A stretch of DNA of 53,497 bases from contig SFGI01000014.1 of assembly GCA_004557645.1 (NCBI GenBank), positions 1 through 53,497 on the forward strand, written 5' to 3'. The DNA is from [Eubacterium] saphenum. GTDB taxonomy: Bacteria; Bacillota; Clostridia; Lachnospirales; Anaerotignaceae. Under the pieces are notes generated by a model. That model did not search any database, had not been told where the DNA came from, and was given only the letters and a program-made list of their open reading frames with translations. Position 1 is the first letter of the stretch. Each line of letters begins with the position of its first letter. The translations under genes were made by a program, and so were the position numbers. Shown piece after piece: positions 40,251-48,566 of this stretch.

Positions 40251-41498
40251 TCATTTCAGTGTTTCTTCGTAAGCGGAAAGGATGGCTGCCAGACCTTCCT
40301 CCGGTGTGCCGTTGTTTTCTGCGGTGGCTTCTGCCGCTGCAGTGTAAAGGGGCAAACGTTCCTGATACAGCTTTTGCACTGCCGCCTGATTGGGGGCAAG
40401 GGGTCTGCCGTGACCGCTTTGCAGCAGTTCCGGAGCACGTTTCAGCCAGATCAGTTTGCCGTTGCGTTTCAGATAGTCTATATTGAGAGAATCCTTTATG
40501 ATGCCGCCCCCGGTGGAGATGACCAGGTTGCTTTTTGCGGAAAGTTCATGGATGACTTCTGTTTCAATTACCCGGTAGGCAGGCTCGCCTTTTTTTGCGA
40601 AGAAATCGGCAATGGACATACCAATGCGTTCTATGATGACCTCATCAGTATCTACAAAAGACTTGCCCAGTTTTTCTGCTGCCAGTTTGCCCAGGGCAGA
40701 TTTACCGCCGCCGCTCATGCCGATGAGAACCAGATTGGAGCGTTCTTTCATCAAGCCTGCGTTGATCTCCGCAATGCGGGCATCGTCAATGGTCGTATTC
40801 AGGAAAATTTCCACGGCATATTTTGCCTGTGCCACCAGCATTTCCAGGCCGCCTGCCGCATGGATGCCTCGTTTCTGGGCTTCCACCACCAGCTGTGTCC
40901 GCAGGGGGTTATATACCACATCTGCAACACCCTTCAAATGGGGAAATCTGCTCAAATCAATGGGGCAGTCGTCCTCCTTGGGATACATGCCAACGGGGGT
41001 TGTATTTACGATAATTTCTGCGTCGGCGTGTTCTGCATAGCAGGTTTGGTAGGTGACGGTTCCCGGGTTTTCTTTGTAATATACTGTCAGGATCTCCGAT
41101 GCACCCAGTTCTTCCAATGCGGCGATAATCGCTTTGGATGCGCCGCCTTTTCCCAGCACCAGGGCCTTTTTCCCGGCTATATCGATGCCGTTGTTCTGCA
41201 GCATATAACGGAAACCGTAGAAATCGGTATTGTAGCCGCAAAGCTTGCCGTTCCGATTCACCACCGTATTCACTGCACCGATTTTCTGAGCGTGGGCATC
41301 TACTTCATCTAAATAGGGAATGACTGTTTCTTTATAGGGAATGGTCACATTCAGGGCAGAAAAATTTTTTTCTGTCAGGAATGGATCCAGTTCTTCTCTT
41401 GTCAAAGGAATTAAATCGTATGTATAGTCTGCCAGCTGTTCGTGGATGATTTTGGAAAAGCTGTGTCCTAATTTTTCGCCGATCAGGCCGTATCTCAT
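40251..41498 (-). CDS. Bifunctional shikimate dehydrogenase / shikimate kinase (AroE-AroK fusion)
   Basis: A 415-aa fusion. Residues 1-245 are AroE: GEKLGHSFSKIIHE, VTIPYKE (catalytic K56), GYNTDFYGF (D92) and a Gly-rich NADP loop VLGKGGASKAI. Residues ~253-415 are AroK: P-loop IGMSGGGKSALGK (K266), VDTDEVIIE, PAYRVIETEV, STGGGII and the lid HGRPLAP. It therefore catalyses two consecutive steps, 3-dehydroshikimate to shikimate to shikimate-3-phosphate. ATG 41496-41498 follows GAGGTGG; the ~85-codon upstream extension has no SD and no homology. It is monocistronic and divergent from the GHL10 gene. Confidence 0.93.
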   Translation of the reverse strand: MRYGLIGEKLGHSFSKIIHEQLADYTYDLIPLTREELDPFLTEKNFSALNVTIPYKETVIPYLDEVDAHAQKIGAVNTVVNRNGKLCGYNTDFYGFRYMLQNNGIDIAGKKALVLGKGGASKAIIAALEELGASEILTVYYKENPGTVTYQTCYAEHADAEIIVNTTPVGMYPKEDDCPIDLSRFPHLKGVADVVYNPLRTQLVVEAQKRGIHAAGGLEMLVAQAKYAVEIFLNTTIDDARIAEINAGLMKERSNLVLIGMSGGGKSALGKLAAEKLGKSFVDTDEVIIERIGMSIADFFAKKGEPAYRVIETEVIHELSAKSNLVISTGGGIIKDSLNIDYLKRNGKLIWLKRAPELLQSGHGRPLAPNQAAVQKLYQERLPLYTAAAEATAENNGTPEEGLAAILSAYEETLK

Positions 41499-41691
41499 GG
41501 AAATCCACCTCGTATCTTTTGTATTTTCTATCAAAGGATAGTTTGTATCTATCTTAATGCAAATAGAAAAAATATGCAATCTCTTTTTCAGGAAGAAGTT
41601 TAAGGTTTTTGTAATATTTTTCTGATTTATTTTATGGTACACTGATGGTAATGCAATTATTTTAAAGATGAAGGAAATCAGGTGAAATGAT

Positions 41692-43305
41692 ATGAATAGA
41701 TATTTGAAAAAAATTTGCACAGGCATTCTTTGCGGTGTTTTAGGGATGGTGGGCATTGGTGCCCAGGAGGTCTATGCAGCCGATGCAAAGGATATGCGGG
41801 CGGTTTGGATCTCCACGGTCTATCGTGCCGATTATCCGACTGCCCTGAATAACGAAGATGCACAGAAAAACGAATTTATCCAGAAACTGGAGAAAGCTCG
41901 GGAAATGGGCTTGAATACGGTGGTCGTGCAGGTGCGCCCCAAGGGGGATGCTTTTTACGAATCGGACTTGAATCCTTGGAGCGAATGTTTAACAGGGGTG
42001 CAGGGCATGGACCCCGGCTATGACCCTATGGCATTTATGATTCAGGAGACCCATAAAAGGGGCATGGAATTCCATGCTTGGATGAACCCTTATCGCATTA
42101 CCACTTCCGGCACGGATGTTTCGGCTCTTTCTTCCGATAATATGGCAAGAATGCACCCCGACTGGATCTTGACCTATAACGGTGCTATGTATTATAACCC
42201 CGAAAAGGTGGAAGTGAAGGAATATATCTGCGATACCGTAGCGGAGATCGTGGAAAACTATGATGTAGATGCCATCCACTTCGATGATTATTTCTATCCT
42301 TCCAATTATCCTCTGCCGGAAGGGGAGAGCAGGGATGGCGAAATAGCCAATGAACGCCGTGAAAATGTGGATGATCTGGTGAAAAAGGTTTATAAGACCA
42401 TCAAAAACATCGATTCTTCAGTAGAATTTGGTATCAGTCCCATGGGCATCTGGAAAAACAGTATGTCGGACAACGAAGGCTCTGCCACAAGAGGTACGGA
42501 GGGCTATTACAGCGTCTATGGCGATGCCAAGAAATGGGTAGAAAAAGGCTGGGTAGATTATATCGTGCCCCAGATTTATTGGGAGCAGGGCAATGCCTAT
42601 GCCGATTACGAAACTCTGGTAAAATGGTGGAGCGATGTGGTGAAAGGCACAGGGGTGAAGCTCTATATCGGTCAGGGTGTTTATAAGGATACCGTAGCAA
42701 AGGAAATTGCAGCGGAATTGCAGGTCAATGAAAACTATAATGTAGACGGCAGCTTCTTTTTCAGCCTGCGGGATCTGCTGAATAACAGACAGGGCTGCTC
42801 TGATGCCCTGAAAGAATATTATAAAGAGGAACCGGAAGTTGTGATTCCTGACCCTGAGCCGGAAAAACCTGTGACCGTTCAGAAAAAATGGGCTTACGCA
42901 GGCCGGGCAAAGGTAACGGTAGATGGCAAGGCTGTGGATTTTCAGGTCTATACCATCGACGATTATACTTATTTCAAGCTGAGAGATATTGCCGGTGCGG
43001 TCAACGGCACATCGAAGCAGTTCCAGACCTTCTGGGATGAGAAAAATATGGCGATCCAGCTGCTCCGCCATACGCCCTATACTTCTGCAGGTAGTTCCTC
43101 TGCAGGCAGATATGGAGATACCTATGCCACCACATCCACAGCCAAATTGTACTGCGATGGTGTCAGAAAAAATGTCAGTGCCTATACCATCAATGATTAT
43201 ACCTATTATAAACTGCGGGATCTGGCGCAGCTGCTGGATATGGGTGTGACTTGGAACGAAAGCACCTTTACCATTGGCATTGAAACAGCGAAATCGTATC
43301 AGTAA
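41692..43305 (+). CDS. Secreted GHL10/UPF0748 glycoside-hydrolase-like protein
   Basis: A 537-aa exported protein. Signal peptide ends near QEVYAAD (about 30). Residues 35-370 form a GHL10 (YngK-like, former DUF187) TIM-barrel: MRAVWISTVYRADYP, GLNTVVVQVRPKGDAFYES, GMEFHAWMNPYRI, VDAIHFDDYFYP, FGISPMGIWKN, VDYIVPQIYWEQ. A Pro/Glu linker (about 385-400) leads to two tandem ~55-residue units with (T)I(D/N)DYTY(F/Y)KLRD(I/L)A, copper-amine-oxidase-N-like stalk repeats. The family cleaves peptidoglycan-related or cell-wall glycans; the substrate is inferred. The next small gene starts 11 nt downstream. Confidence 0.88.
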   Translation: MNRYLKKICTGILCGVLGMVGIGAQEVYAADAKDMRAVWISTVYRADYPTALNNEDAQKNEFIQKLEKAREMGLNTVVVQVRPKGDAFYESDLNPWSECLTGVQGMDPGYDPMAFMIQETHKRGMEFHAWMNPYRITTSGTDVSALSSDNMARMHPDWILTYNGAMYYNPEKVEVKEYICDTVAEIVENYDVDAIHFDDYFYPSNYPLPEGESRDGEIANERRENVDDLVKKVYKTIKNIDSSVEFGISPMGIWKNSMSDNEGSATRGTEGYYSVYGDAKKWVEKGWVDYIVPQIYWEQGNAYADYETLVKWWSDVVKGTGVKLYIGQGVYKDTVAKEIAAELQVNENYNVDGSFFFSLRDLLNNRQGCSDALKEYYKEEPEVVIPDPEPEKPVTVQKKWAYAGRAKVTVDGKAVDFQVYTIDDYTYFKLRDIAGAVNGTSKQFQTFWDEKNMAIQLLRHTPYTSAGSSSAGRYGDTYATTSTAKLYCDGVRKNVSAYTINDYTYYKLRDLAQLLDMGVTWNESTFTIGIETAKSYQ

Positions 43306-43315
43306 GGAGGAAGTC

Positions 43316-43555
43316 ATGTCTTTTTTCAAAAAGCTGCAGGAAAAACGTAATGAGGAGCGCATCCGTAAATCGGAACGAATGCAGGGCTTTACCATGCAGG
43401 CAGAGCTGAGTGCCACCATCGTCAGTGTGAAGCTGCTGGAAGGCGGCTCGGAAAAAACGAAATTCCTCGTGGAATATGCCGATGGCAGCAAAAAAGAGGA
43501 AGAAACGGAAAACAACAGTGCCCGTTTCGCGGAGCTGGCCATGTACCTTGGATAA
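43316..43555 (+). CDS. Small conserved-looking protein of unknown function
   Basis: A 79-aa soluble, highly charged protein: a basic helical N-terminus (MSFFKKLQEKRNEERIRKSERM), then a short beta-type core (AELSATIVSVKLLEGGSEKTKFLVEYADGSKKEEE). I do not recognise it. AAGGAGG 5 nt before ATG 43316 shows translation, and the 11-nt gap after the GHL10 gene indicates one operon. No signal peptide, so it acts inside the cell. A terminator follows. Confidence 0.75.
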   Translation: MSFFKKLQEKRNEERIRKSERMQGFTMQAELSATIVSVKLLEGGSEKTKFLVEYADGSKKEEETENNSARFAELAMYLG

Positions 43556-43570
43556 AAATATAGAATACAG

Positions 43571-43611
43571 AAAGCCATCTTGTCTTTTTATAGGACAGGG
43601 TGGCTTTTTTA
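43571..43611 (+). terminator. Terminator after the GHL10 operon
   Basis: AAAGCCATCTTGTC / GACAGGGTGGCTTTTTT hairpin with a T-run. Confidence 0.8.
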
Positions 43612-43639
43612 TTCACAAAAATTTTACAAAAAAGTTTTG

Positions 43640-43677
43640 TTAGCACTCTTTACAATTGAGTGCTAACAATGTATAAT
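43640..43677 (+). promoter_or_regulatory. CIRCE operator and SigA promoter of clpB
   Basis: TTAGCACTC (43640-43648), 9 nt, GAGTGCTAA (43658-43666): a perfect CIRCE element, the HrcA binding site. The promoter is TTTACA (43649-43654), 17-nt spacer, TATAAT (43672-43677), so the -35 lies in the CIRCE loop and HrcA should block it directly. Confidence 0.95.
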
Positions 43678-43746
43678 AAATCCTGTGGTTATGAGAAGGA
43701 CCTAATGGTTATCATAGATTTGAAAAGTTTGAAAGGTGGAATGGTT

Positions 43747-46329
43747 ATGAATTTACAGAAATTTACGCAAAAATCTTTGGAGGCCATTCAAAACGCCCAG
43801 TCCAGCGCCATCGAATACGGTAATCCCCAGCTGGATCAGCAGCATCTGCTGGCAGCTCTGCTGATGCAGGAGGATGGACTGATTCCGCAGCTGCTGCAGA
43901 GAATGGAAGTAAATGTGAATGGTCTGACACAGGCAGTGGAAAATGAAGTGAAACGCCTGCCCAGAGTCAGCGGCGGGCAGACCCGTGTAGCGGTGGATCT
44001 GGAAAAGACCCTGACCGCAGCGGAAAAACTGGCAGAAAATATGACAGATGAATATGTTTCCGTGGAACATATCTTTATGGCAATGGTGAATGCACCCAAT
44101 GCCGTTTTGAAGGAAATCTTCCGCCAGTATAATGTAACAAAGGAAGAATTCATGAAGATGCTGGCCACCGTTCGGGGCAATACCCGTGTCACCAGCGATT
44201 CTCCCGAAGCAACCTACGATGCCCTGAAAAAATACGGCACCGATCTGGTGGAAAAAGCAAGAAGCAAAAAGCTGGACCCCGTCATTGGTCGAGATGATGA
44301 AATTCGTAATGTCATCCGCATCCTGTCCAGAAAGACAAAGAATAACCCTGTGCTGATCGGTGAACCCGGTGTCGGCAAAACTGCCATCGCCGAAGGTCTG
44401 GCACAGCGTATCGTAAAAGAGGACGTACCCAACAGTTTGAAGGATAAGACCATCTTCTCTCTGGATATGGGTGCCCTGATCGCCGGTGCCAAATTCCGTG
44501 GGGAATTTGAAGAACGGCTGAAAGCAGTCCTGAACGAAGTCAAAAAGAGCGAAGGCAAGATCATCCTGTTCATCGATGAATTGCATACCATCGTTGGCGC
44601 AGGTAAAAGTGACGGTGCCATGGATGCAGGCAACCTGCTGAAACCTATGCTGGCAAGGGGCGAACTGCATTGCATTGGTGCAACGACCCTGAATGAATAT
44701 AAGCAGTATATCGAAAAAGACCCTGCTCTGGAACGTCGTTTCCAGCCTGTCATGGTCAACGAACCTACCGTAGAAGATACCATTGCTATCCTGCGTGGCC
44801 TGAAAGAACGGTATGAAGTATACCATGGTGTAAAAATTCAGGATCAGGCCATCATTGCGGCAGCGACCTTGTCCAACCGCTATATTTCCGATAGATTCCT
44901 GCCCGATAAGGCCATCGACCTGGTGGATGAAGCCTGCGCCATGATCCGTACAGAAATGGACTCCATGCCCATCGAACTGGATATCATCCAGAGAAAGATC
45001 ATCCAGCATGAGATCGAGGAAGCCGCCCTGAAAAAAGAGGACGACAAGCTTTCTCAGGAGCATTTGCAGGAAATTCAGAAGGAACTGGCAGAAATGCGGG
45101 ATAATTTCGCAGCACTGCAGGCAAAATGGCAGAATGAAAAGGATGCCATTGGCGTGGTACAGAAACTGCGGGAAGAGATCGAGGATGTCAATGCAGAGAT
45201 TGAAGCCGCAGAACGCAAATATGACCTGAACAAAGCGGCAGAACTGAAATATGGCAAACTGCCTCAGCTGCAGAAAGAACTGGAAGAAAAAGAACGTATT
45301 GCTGAAAACAGCGAACGGAATACTTTGCTGAGAGATAAGGTCACAGAAGAAGAAATTGCCCGTATCATCGAACGCTGGACGGGTATCCCTGTAGCCAAAC
45401 TGATGGAAGGTGAACGGGACAAACTGCTCCATATGGAAGATATCCTCCACGAAAGAGTAGTAGGGCAGGAGGAAGCTGTTACCAAGGTTTCCGAAGCTAT
45501 TTTGAGAAGCCGTGCGGGCATCCAGAGCCCCAACAGACCCATTGGTTCCTTCCTGTTCCTGGGCCCTACGGGTGTCGGGAAAACAGAACTGGCAAAAACC
45601 TTGGCAGAATGTCTGTTTGACGATGAAAAGAACATGGTCCGTATCGATATGACTGAATATATGGAAAAATTCAGCGTGTCCCGTCTGATCGGTGCGCCTC
45701 CCGGATATGTAGGCTATGAAGAGGGCGGTCAGCTGACCGAAGCGGTACGCCGCAAACCTTATTCCGTTATCCTGTTTGATGAAGTGGAAAAGGCCCATCC
45801 TGATGTATTCAATATCCTGCTGCAGGTATTGGATGATGGTCGTATCACCGATTCTCAGGGCAGGACCGTGGATTTCAAAAACACCGTTATTATCCTGACT
45901 TCCAACCTGGGTTCTTCCTATCTGCTGGATGGCATCGACGCCAACGGCGAGATCACTTCCGATGCAAGGGCGGCGGTGGATGGTCTGCTGAAACAGTCTT
46001 TCCGTCCTGAATTCCTGAACAGACTGGATGAGATCGTATTCTATAAACCCCTGACGAAGGATAACATCACCCATATCATTGATTTGATCATGAAAGACCT
46101 GAATGGCCGACTGGCAGATAAGCAGCTGAAATGCGAACTGACAGAACGGGCAAAGAACCATATCATTGAAACAGGCTATGACCCTGCCTTTGGTGCAAGA
46201 CCTCTGAAACGTCTGGTACAGCGGAATGTGGAAACACTGCTGGCAAGAAAGATCATTGCCGATCAGGTTGAGCCCGGCGCAACACTGACGGTAGATGTGG
46301 ATGAAAACGAAAATTATATCGTGCTTTAA
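43747..46329 (+). CDS. clpB: ATP-dependent chaperone ClpB
   Basis: An 860-aa Hsp100 disaggregase that works with DnaK/DnaJ/GrpE to recover aggregated protein. N-domain (MNLQKFTQKSLEAIQNAQ), NBD1 with Walker A GEPGVGKTA and Walker B ILFIDELHT, the ClpB middle coiled coil (about 410-530, IQRKIIQHEIEEAALKKEDD), NBD2 with GPTGVGKTE and VILFDEVEKAHPD, and C-terminal YDPAFGARPLKRLVQ. No ClpP-binding IGL loop was noticed. ATG 43747 has AGGTGG 7 nt upstream; longer in-frame forms extend into the promoter. Confidence 0.97.
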   Translation: MNLQKFTQKSLEAIQNAQSSAIEYGNPQLDQQHLLAALLMQEDGLIPQLLQRMEVNVNGLTQAVENEVKRLPRVSGGQTRVAVDLEKTLTAAEKLAENMTDEYVSVEHIFMAMVNAPNAVLKEIFRQYNVTKEEFMKMLATVRGNTRVTSDSPEATYDALKKYGTDLVEKARSKKLDPVIGRDDEIRNVIRILSRKTKNNPVLIGEPGVGKTAIAEGLAQRIVKEDVPNSLKDKTIFSLDMGALIAGAKFRGEFEERLKAVLNEVKKSEGKIILFIDELHTIVGAGKSDGAMDAGNLLKPMLARGELHCIGATTLNEYKQYIEKDPALERRFQPVMVNEPTVEDTIAILRGLKERYEVYHGVKIQDQAIIAAATLSNRYISDRFLPDKAIDLVDEACAMIRTEMDSMPIELDIIQRKIIQHEIEEAALKKEDDKLSQEHLQEIQKELAEMRDNFAALQAKWQNEKDAIGVVQKLREEIEDVNAEIEAAERKYDLNKAAELKYGKLPQLQKELEEKERIAENSERNTLLRDKVTEEEIARIIERWTGIPVAKLMEGERDKLLHMEDILHERVVGQEEAVTKVSEAILRSRAGIQSPNRPIGSFLFLGPTGVGKTELAKTLAECLFDDEKNMVRIDMTEYMEKFSVSRLIGAPPGYVGYEEGGQLTEAVRRKPYSVILFDEVEKAHPDVFNILLQVLDDGRITDSQGRTVDFKNTVIILTSNLGSSYLLDGIDANGEITSDARAAVDGLLKQSFRPEFLNRLDEIVFYKPLTKDNITHIIDLIMKDLNGRLADKQLKCELTERAKNHIIETGYDPAFGARPLKRLVQRNVETLLARKIIADQVEPGATLTVDVDENENYIVL

Positions 46330-46338
46330 GGAAACGAA

Positions 46339-46374
46339 AAAGAGCCATACGAAAAATCGTATGGTTCTTTTCTT
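46339..46374. terminator. Convergent terminator
   Basis: AAGAGCCATACGA / TCGTATGGTTCTTTT hairpin between clpB and the phosphatase gene. Confidence 0.85.
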
Positions 46375-46837
46375 ATAGTTTTCCTTCTTTTTTCAGATGT
46401 TCCAGAAAGGCTTCCAGCCCTTCCATGATATCGTCATAAGTGATGTCAAAATCGCCTGTATACCAAGGGTCAGCAATATCCCTGGGATGGGCAGAGAAAT
46501 CCAGCAGACGATAGACCTTGTGGTCAGGATCATCCTTAATTTGCCGCATCAGGTTGGGGATGTTGTAGCGTTCCGCAACGAGAAGATAGTCGTATGTATC
46601 GTAATCGGCTTTCGTAATCTGTCGGGCATGATGCATATTGCAGGAAATGCCTACAGAAGCCAGTTTCCGCTTGGCAGGGGGATAGACACCGTTGCCGATC
46701 TCTTCCCGGCTGGTGGCGGCAGAGGCGATGTGGAAAAGGTCAGAAAGCCCTTTTTTCTGTACCATATCACGGAAAAGGTATTCTGCCATAGGGGAACGGC
46801 AGATATTGCCGTGGCAAATAAAAAGTACATTTATCAT
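46373..46837 (-). CDS. Low-molecular-weight protein tyrosine phosphatase
   Basis: A 154-aa LMW-PTP. The P-loop is VLFICHGNICRSPMAE (Cys and Arg of CX5R at about 8 and 14), and the general-acid Asp is in IADPWYTGDFD. It dephosphorylates protein tyrosine (or arginine) phosphate in the cytoplasm. Start ATG 46835-46837 has AAAGGA at about 9 nt; the longer frame adds eight residues before the SD. It is monocistronic. Confidence 0.93.
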   Translation of the reverse strand: MINVLFICHGNICRSPMAEYLFRDMVQKKGLSDLFHIASAATSREEIGNGVYPPAKRKLASVGISCNMHHARQITKADYDTYDYLLVAERYNIPNLMRQIKDDPDHKVYRLLDFSAHPRDIADPWYTGDFDITYDDIMEGLEAFLEHLKKEGKL

Positions 46838-47165
46838 TTTTTTAAATCCTTTCTTTGTCATATAATGTGAAGTTTTTGGAGTTTTACTGGGGCATTTATG
46901 TTTTTTTCATTTTACACTGTTTTTTACGATTTTGCAAAAAGAAGGTGACATTTGTATGCCTTAGGCAGCAATGTTGATACAATTCAATTTTGCATCAACA
47001 GCCCATTTGCCGCGGTTTTGTCATTCGCTTTCTTTGCGAAAGGAATATTCTGGTTTATATAGAAAAAACTATAAAATGAATTGCTGTATGGACTTGGCAG
47101 GATGCGTTATGGTATAGTAAAAATATATAAAATGGCTTTTGAAAGTGTAACTAGGAAGTGAGAAA
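46838..47165. promoter_or_regulatory. Intergenic region upstream of the 7TM-LuxR gene
   Basis: No gene seen. It holds an inverted repeat, TGTTGATAC / GCATCAACA (46973-46981, 46993-47001), a second hairpin CTTTC/GAAAG near 47030-47045, and a TATAGT -10-like element at about 47113. These are candidate regulator sites for the accessory LuxR cluster. Confidence 0.35.
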
Positions 47166-48290
47166 ATGAATCCTGCTAGTTTGATCTATAGTAAAAAACA
47201 GAATACTTTCAAATACGTTTCCATTATCCTGCTGGTCCTGATCCTTCAAATACCTTCCATTGCATTTGCCGCGGAGATTGACGGTGCAACAGGAAATAGT
47301 ATGAGTATGTCTATTATCTATGGTGTAAGCACAGTATTATCGTTCTTGTTATTACTGGGTTATGGAGCATTCGTGGGGAAGAAAGAAATCTGGATGCTCC
47401 TGTTGTTTACCTCTGTTTTTATCATCAATGTGGGATATTTTACATTATCCCTTTCCAAAACCCTGGAGGAAGCATTGCTGGCAAATCGTATTGCCTATCT
47501 TGGATCGGTGTTTCTGCCGTTGTTCATGCTGATGACGATCGTTGGGGTATGCCGTTTGCGTTTTGGGAAATGGCTTTTAGGGGGATTGATTTGTGTCAGT
47601 ATCGCCGTCTTTTTGATCGCAGCCAGCCCCGGTTATCTGGATTATTATTATAAAGAGGTTTCTCTGGTATTTGTAAATGGCGTGGCAAAATTGGAAAAGG
47701 TGTACGGTTCCTTACATAAGTGCTATTTCATTTATCTGTTTGCCTATTTTGCGATGATGGTCGGAACAATTTTGTACTCTGAATGGAAGAAACAAATCGC
47801 TTCTTTTCAGCATGCGTCTCTGCTGCTGGTCGTAGTGCTCCTGAATATCGCTATATGGTTTGTAGAGCAGCTGATCCATTGGGATTTTGAGTTCCTTTCT
47901 GTTTCCTATATCATCAGCGAATTGCTTATGCTGATTTTGTATAGTATGCTGCAGGAGTATGAACAGCTGCAGCTGCAGCCGGTGACAGAGACTGTTGTGA
48001 AAGAAGCGTTACAGAAAGAACCCGAAGCCGTGGAACCGGAAGCAGTGGTGACGTTTGAAATCGATCAGATCGTAGCATACTGGTCCGAAGTGGTAAAATT
48101 GTCTCCCAGAGAGCAGGATATTTTCAGAGCGATCCTAGAGGACAAAAAAAGAAAAGAGATCGCAGAGGAGCTTTGCATTTCAGAGAATACCGTCAAGACC
48201 CACATCACCAATGTATTTTCGAAATTTGAAGTTTCTACAAGAAGTGAATTGTTTGCAAAAGTGATGCAGAGTAAAATAGGAAGCGAATGA
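47166..48290 (+). CDS. Membrane-anchored LuxR-type regulator with 7TM sensor domain
   Basis: A 374-aa one-component regulator. Residues 15-265 contain about eight hydrophobic helices arranged like the histidine-kinase N-terminal 7TM sensor (LLANRIAYLGSVFLPLFMLMTIV is its most recognisable part). There is no kinase domain. Instead a Glu/Gln-rich linker (about 268-305) leads to a LuxR/FixJ helix-turn-helix (LSPREQDIFRAILEDKKRKEIAEELCISENTVKTHITNVFSKF, about 318-360). So an extracellular or membrane signal is read directly by a DNA-binding tail. SD GGAAGTGAG. It is first in a run of three LuxR regulators. Confidence 0.85.
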   Translation: MNPASLIYSKKQNTFKYVSIILLVLILQIPSIAFAAEIDGATGNSMSMSIIYGVSTVLSFLLLLGYGAFVGKKEIWMLLLFTSVFIINVGYFTLSLSKTLEEALLANRIAYLGSVFLPLFMLMTIVGVCRLRFGKWLLGGLICVSIAVFLIAASPGYLDYYYKEVSLVFVNGVAKLEKVYGSLHKCYFIYLFAYFAMMVGTILYSEWKKQIASFQHASLLLVVVLLNIAIWFVEQLIHWDFEFLSVSYIISELLMLILYSMLQEYEQLQLQPVTETVVKEALQKEPEAVEPEAVVTFEIDQIVAYWSEVVKLSPREQDIFRAILEDKKRKEIAEELCISENTVKTHITNVFSKFEVSTRSELFAKVMQSKIGSE

Positions 48291-48327
48291 AAGAGTCGGT
48301 CAGAAAACAATGACCGGCTCTTTTTTG
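48291..48327 (+). terminator. Terminator after the 7TM-LuxR gene
   Basis: AAGAGTCGGTCA / TGACCGGCTCTT hairpin followed by TTTTTT. Confidence 0.85.
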
Positions 48328-48350
48328 GAATCAAAATATAGTTTTTGAGA

Positions 48351-48393
48351 AATCACCCTTATCAAAATGGAAAAAATCACCCTCTGGGGTGAA
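48351..48393. promoter_or_regulatory. Repeated TCACCC motifs upstream of the solute-binding protein gene
   Basis: AATCACCC occurs at 48351-48358 and 48375-48382 (24-bp period), with the inverted form GGGTGA at 48387-48392. It is a candidate binding array for one of the adjacent LuxR-type regulators. Confidence 0.4.
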
Positions 48394-48566
48394 TACAAAA
48401 CGCAGTCGTACTAGTATGATGAAAGGGAAAAGAATGCTTTTTTACAGGAAATCGTCATCTGACGCTTTTGTAATAAAAGAAAAATCGATAAAATTTAAAT
48501 TTAAGTCGTTTTCAGATTTCAATGGAATACCAAAATGAAGATGCATTTTTGATTGGGGGGGTATAT

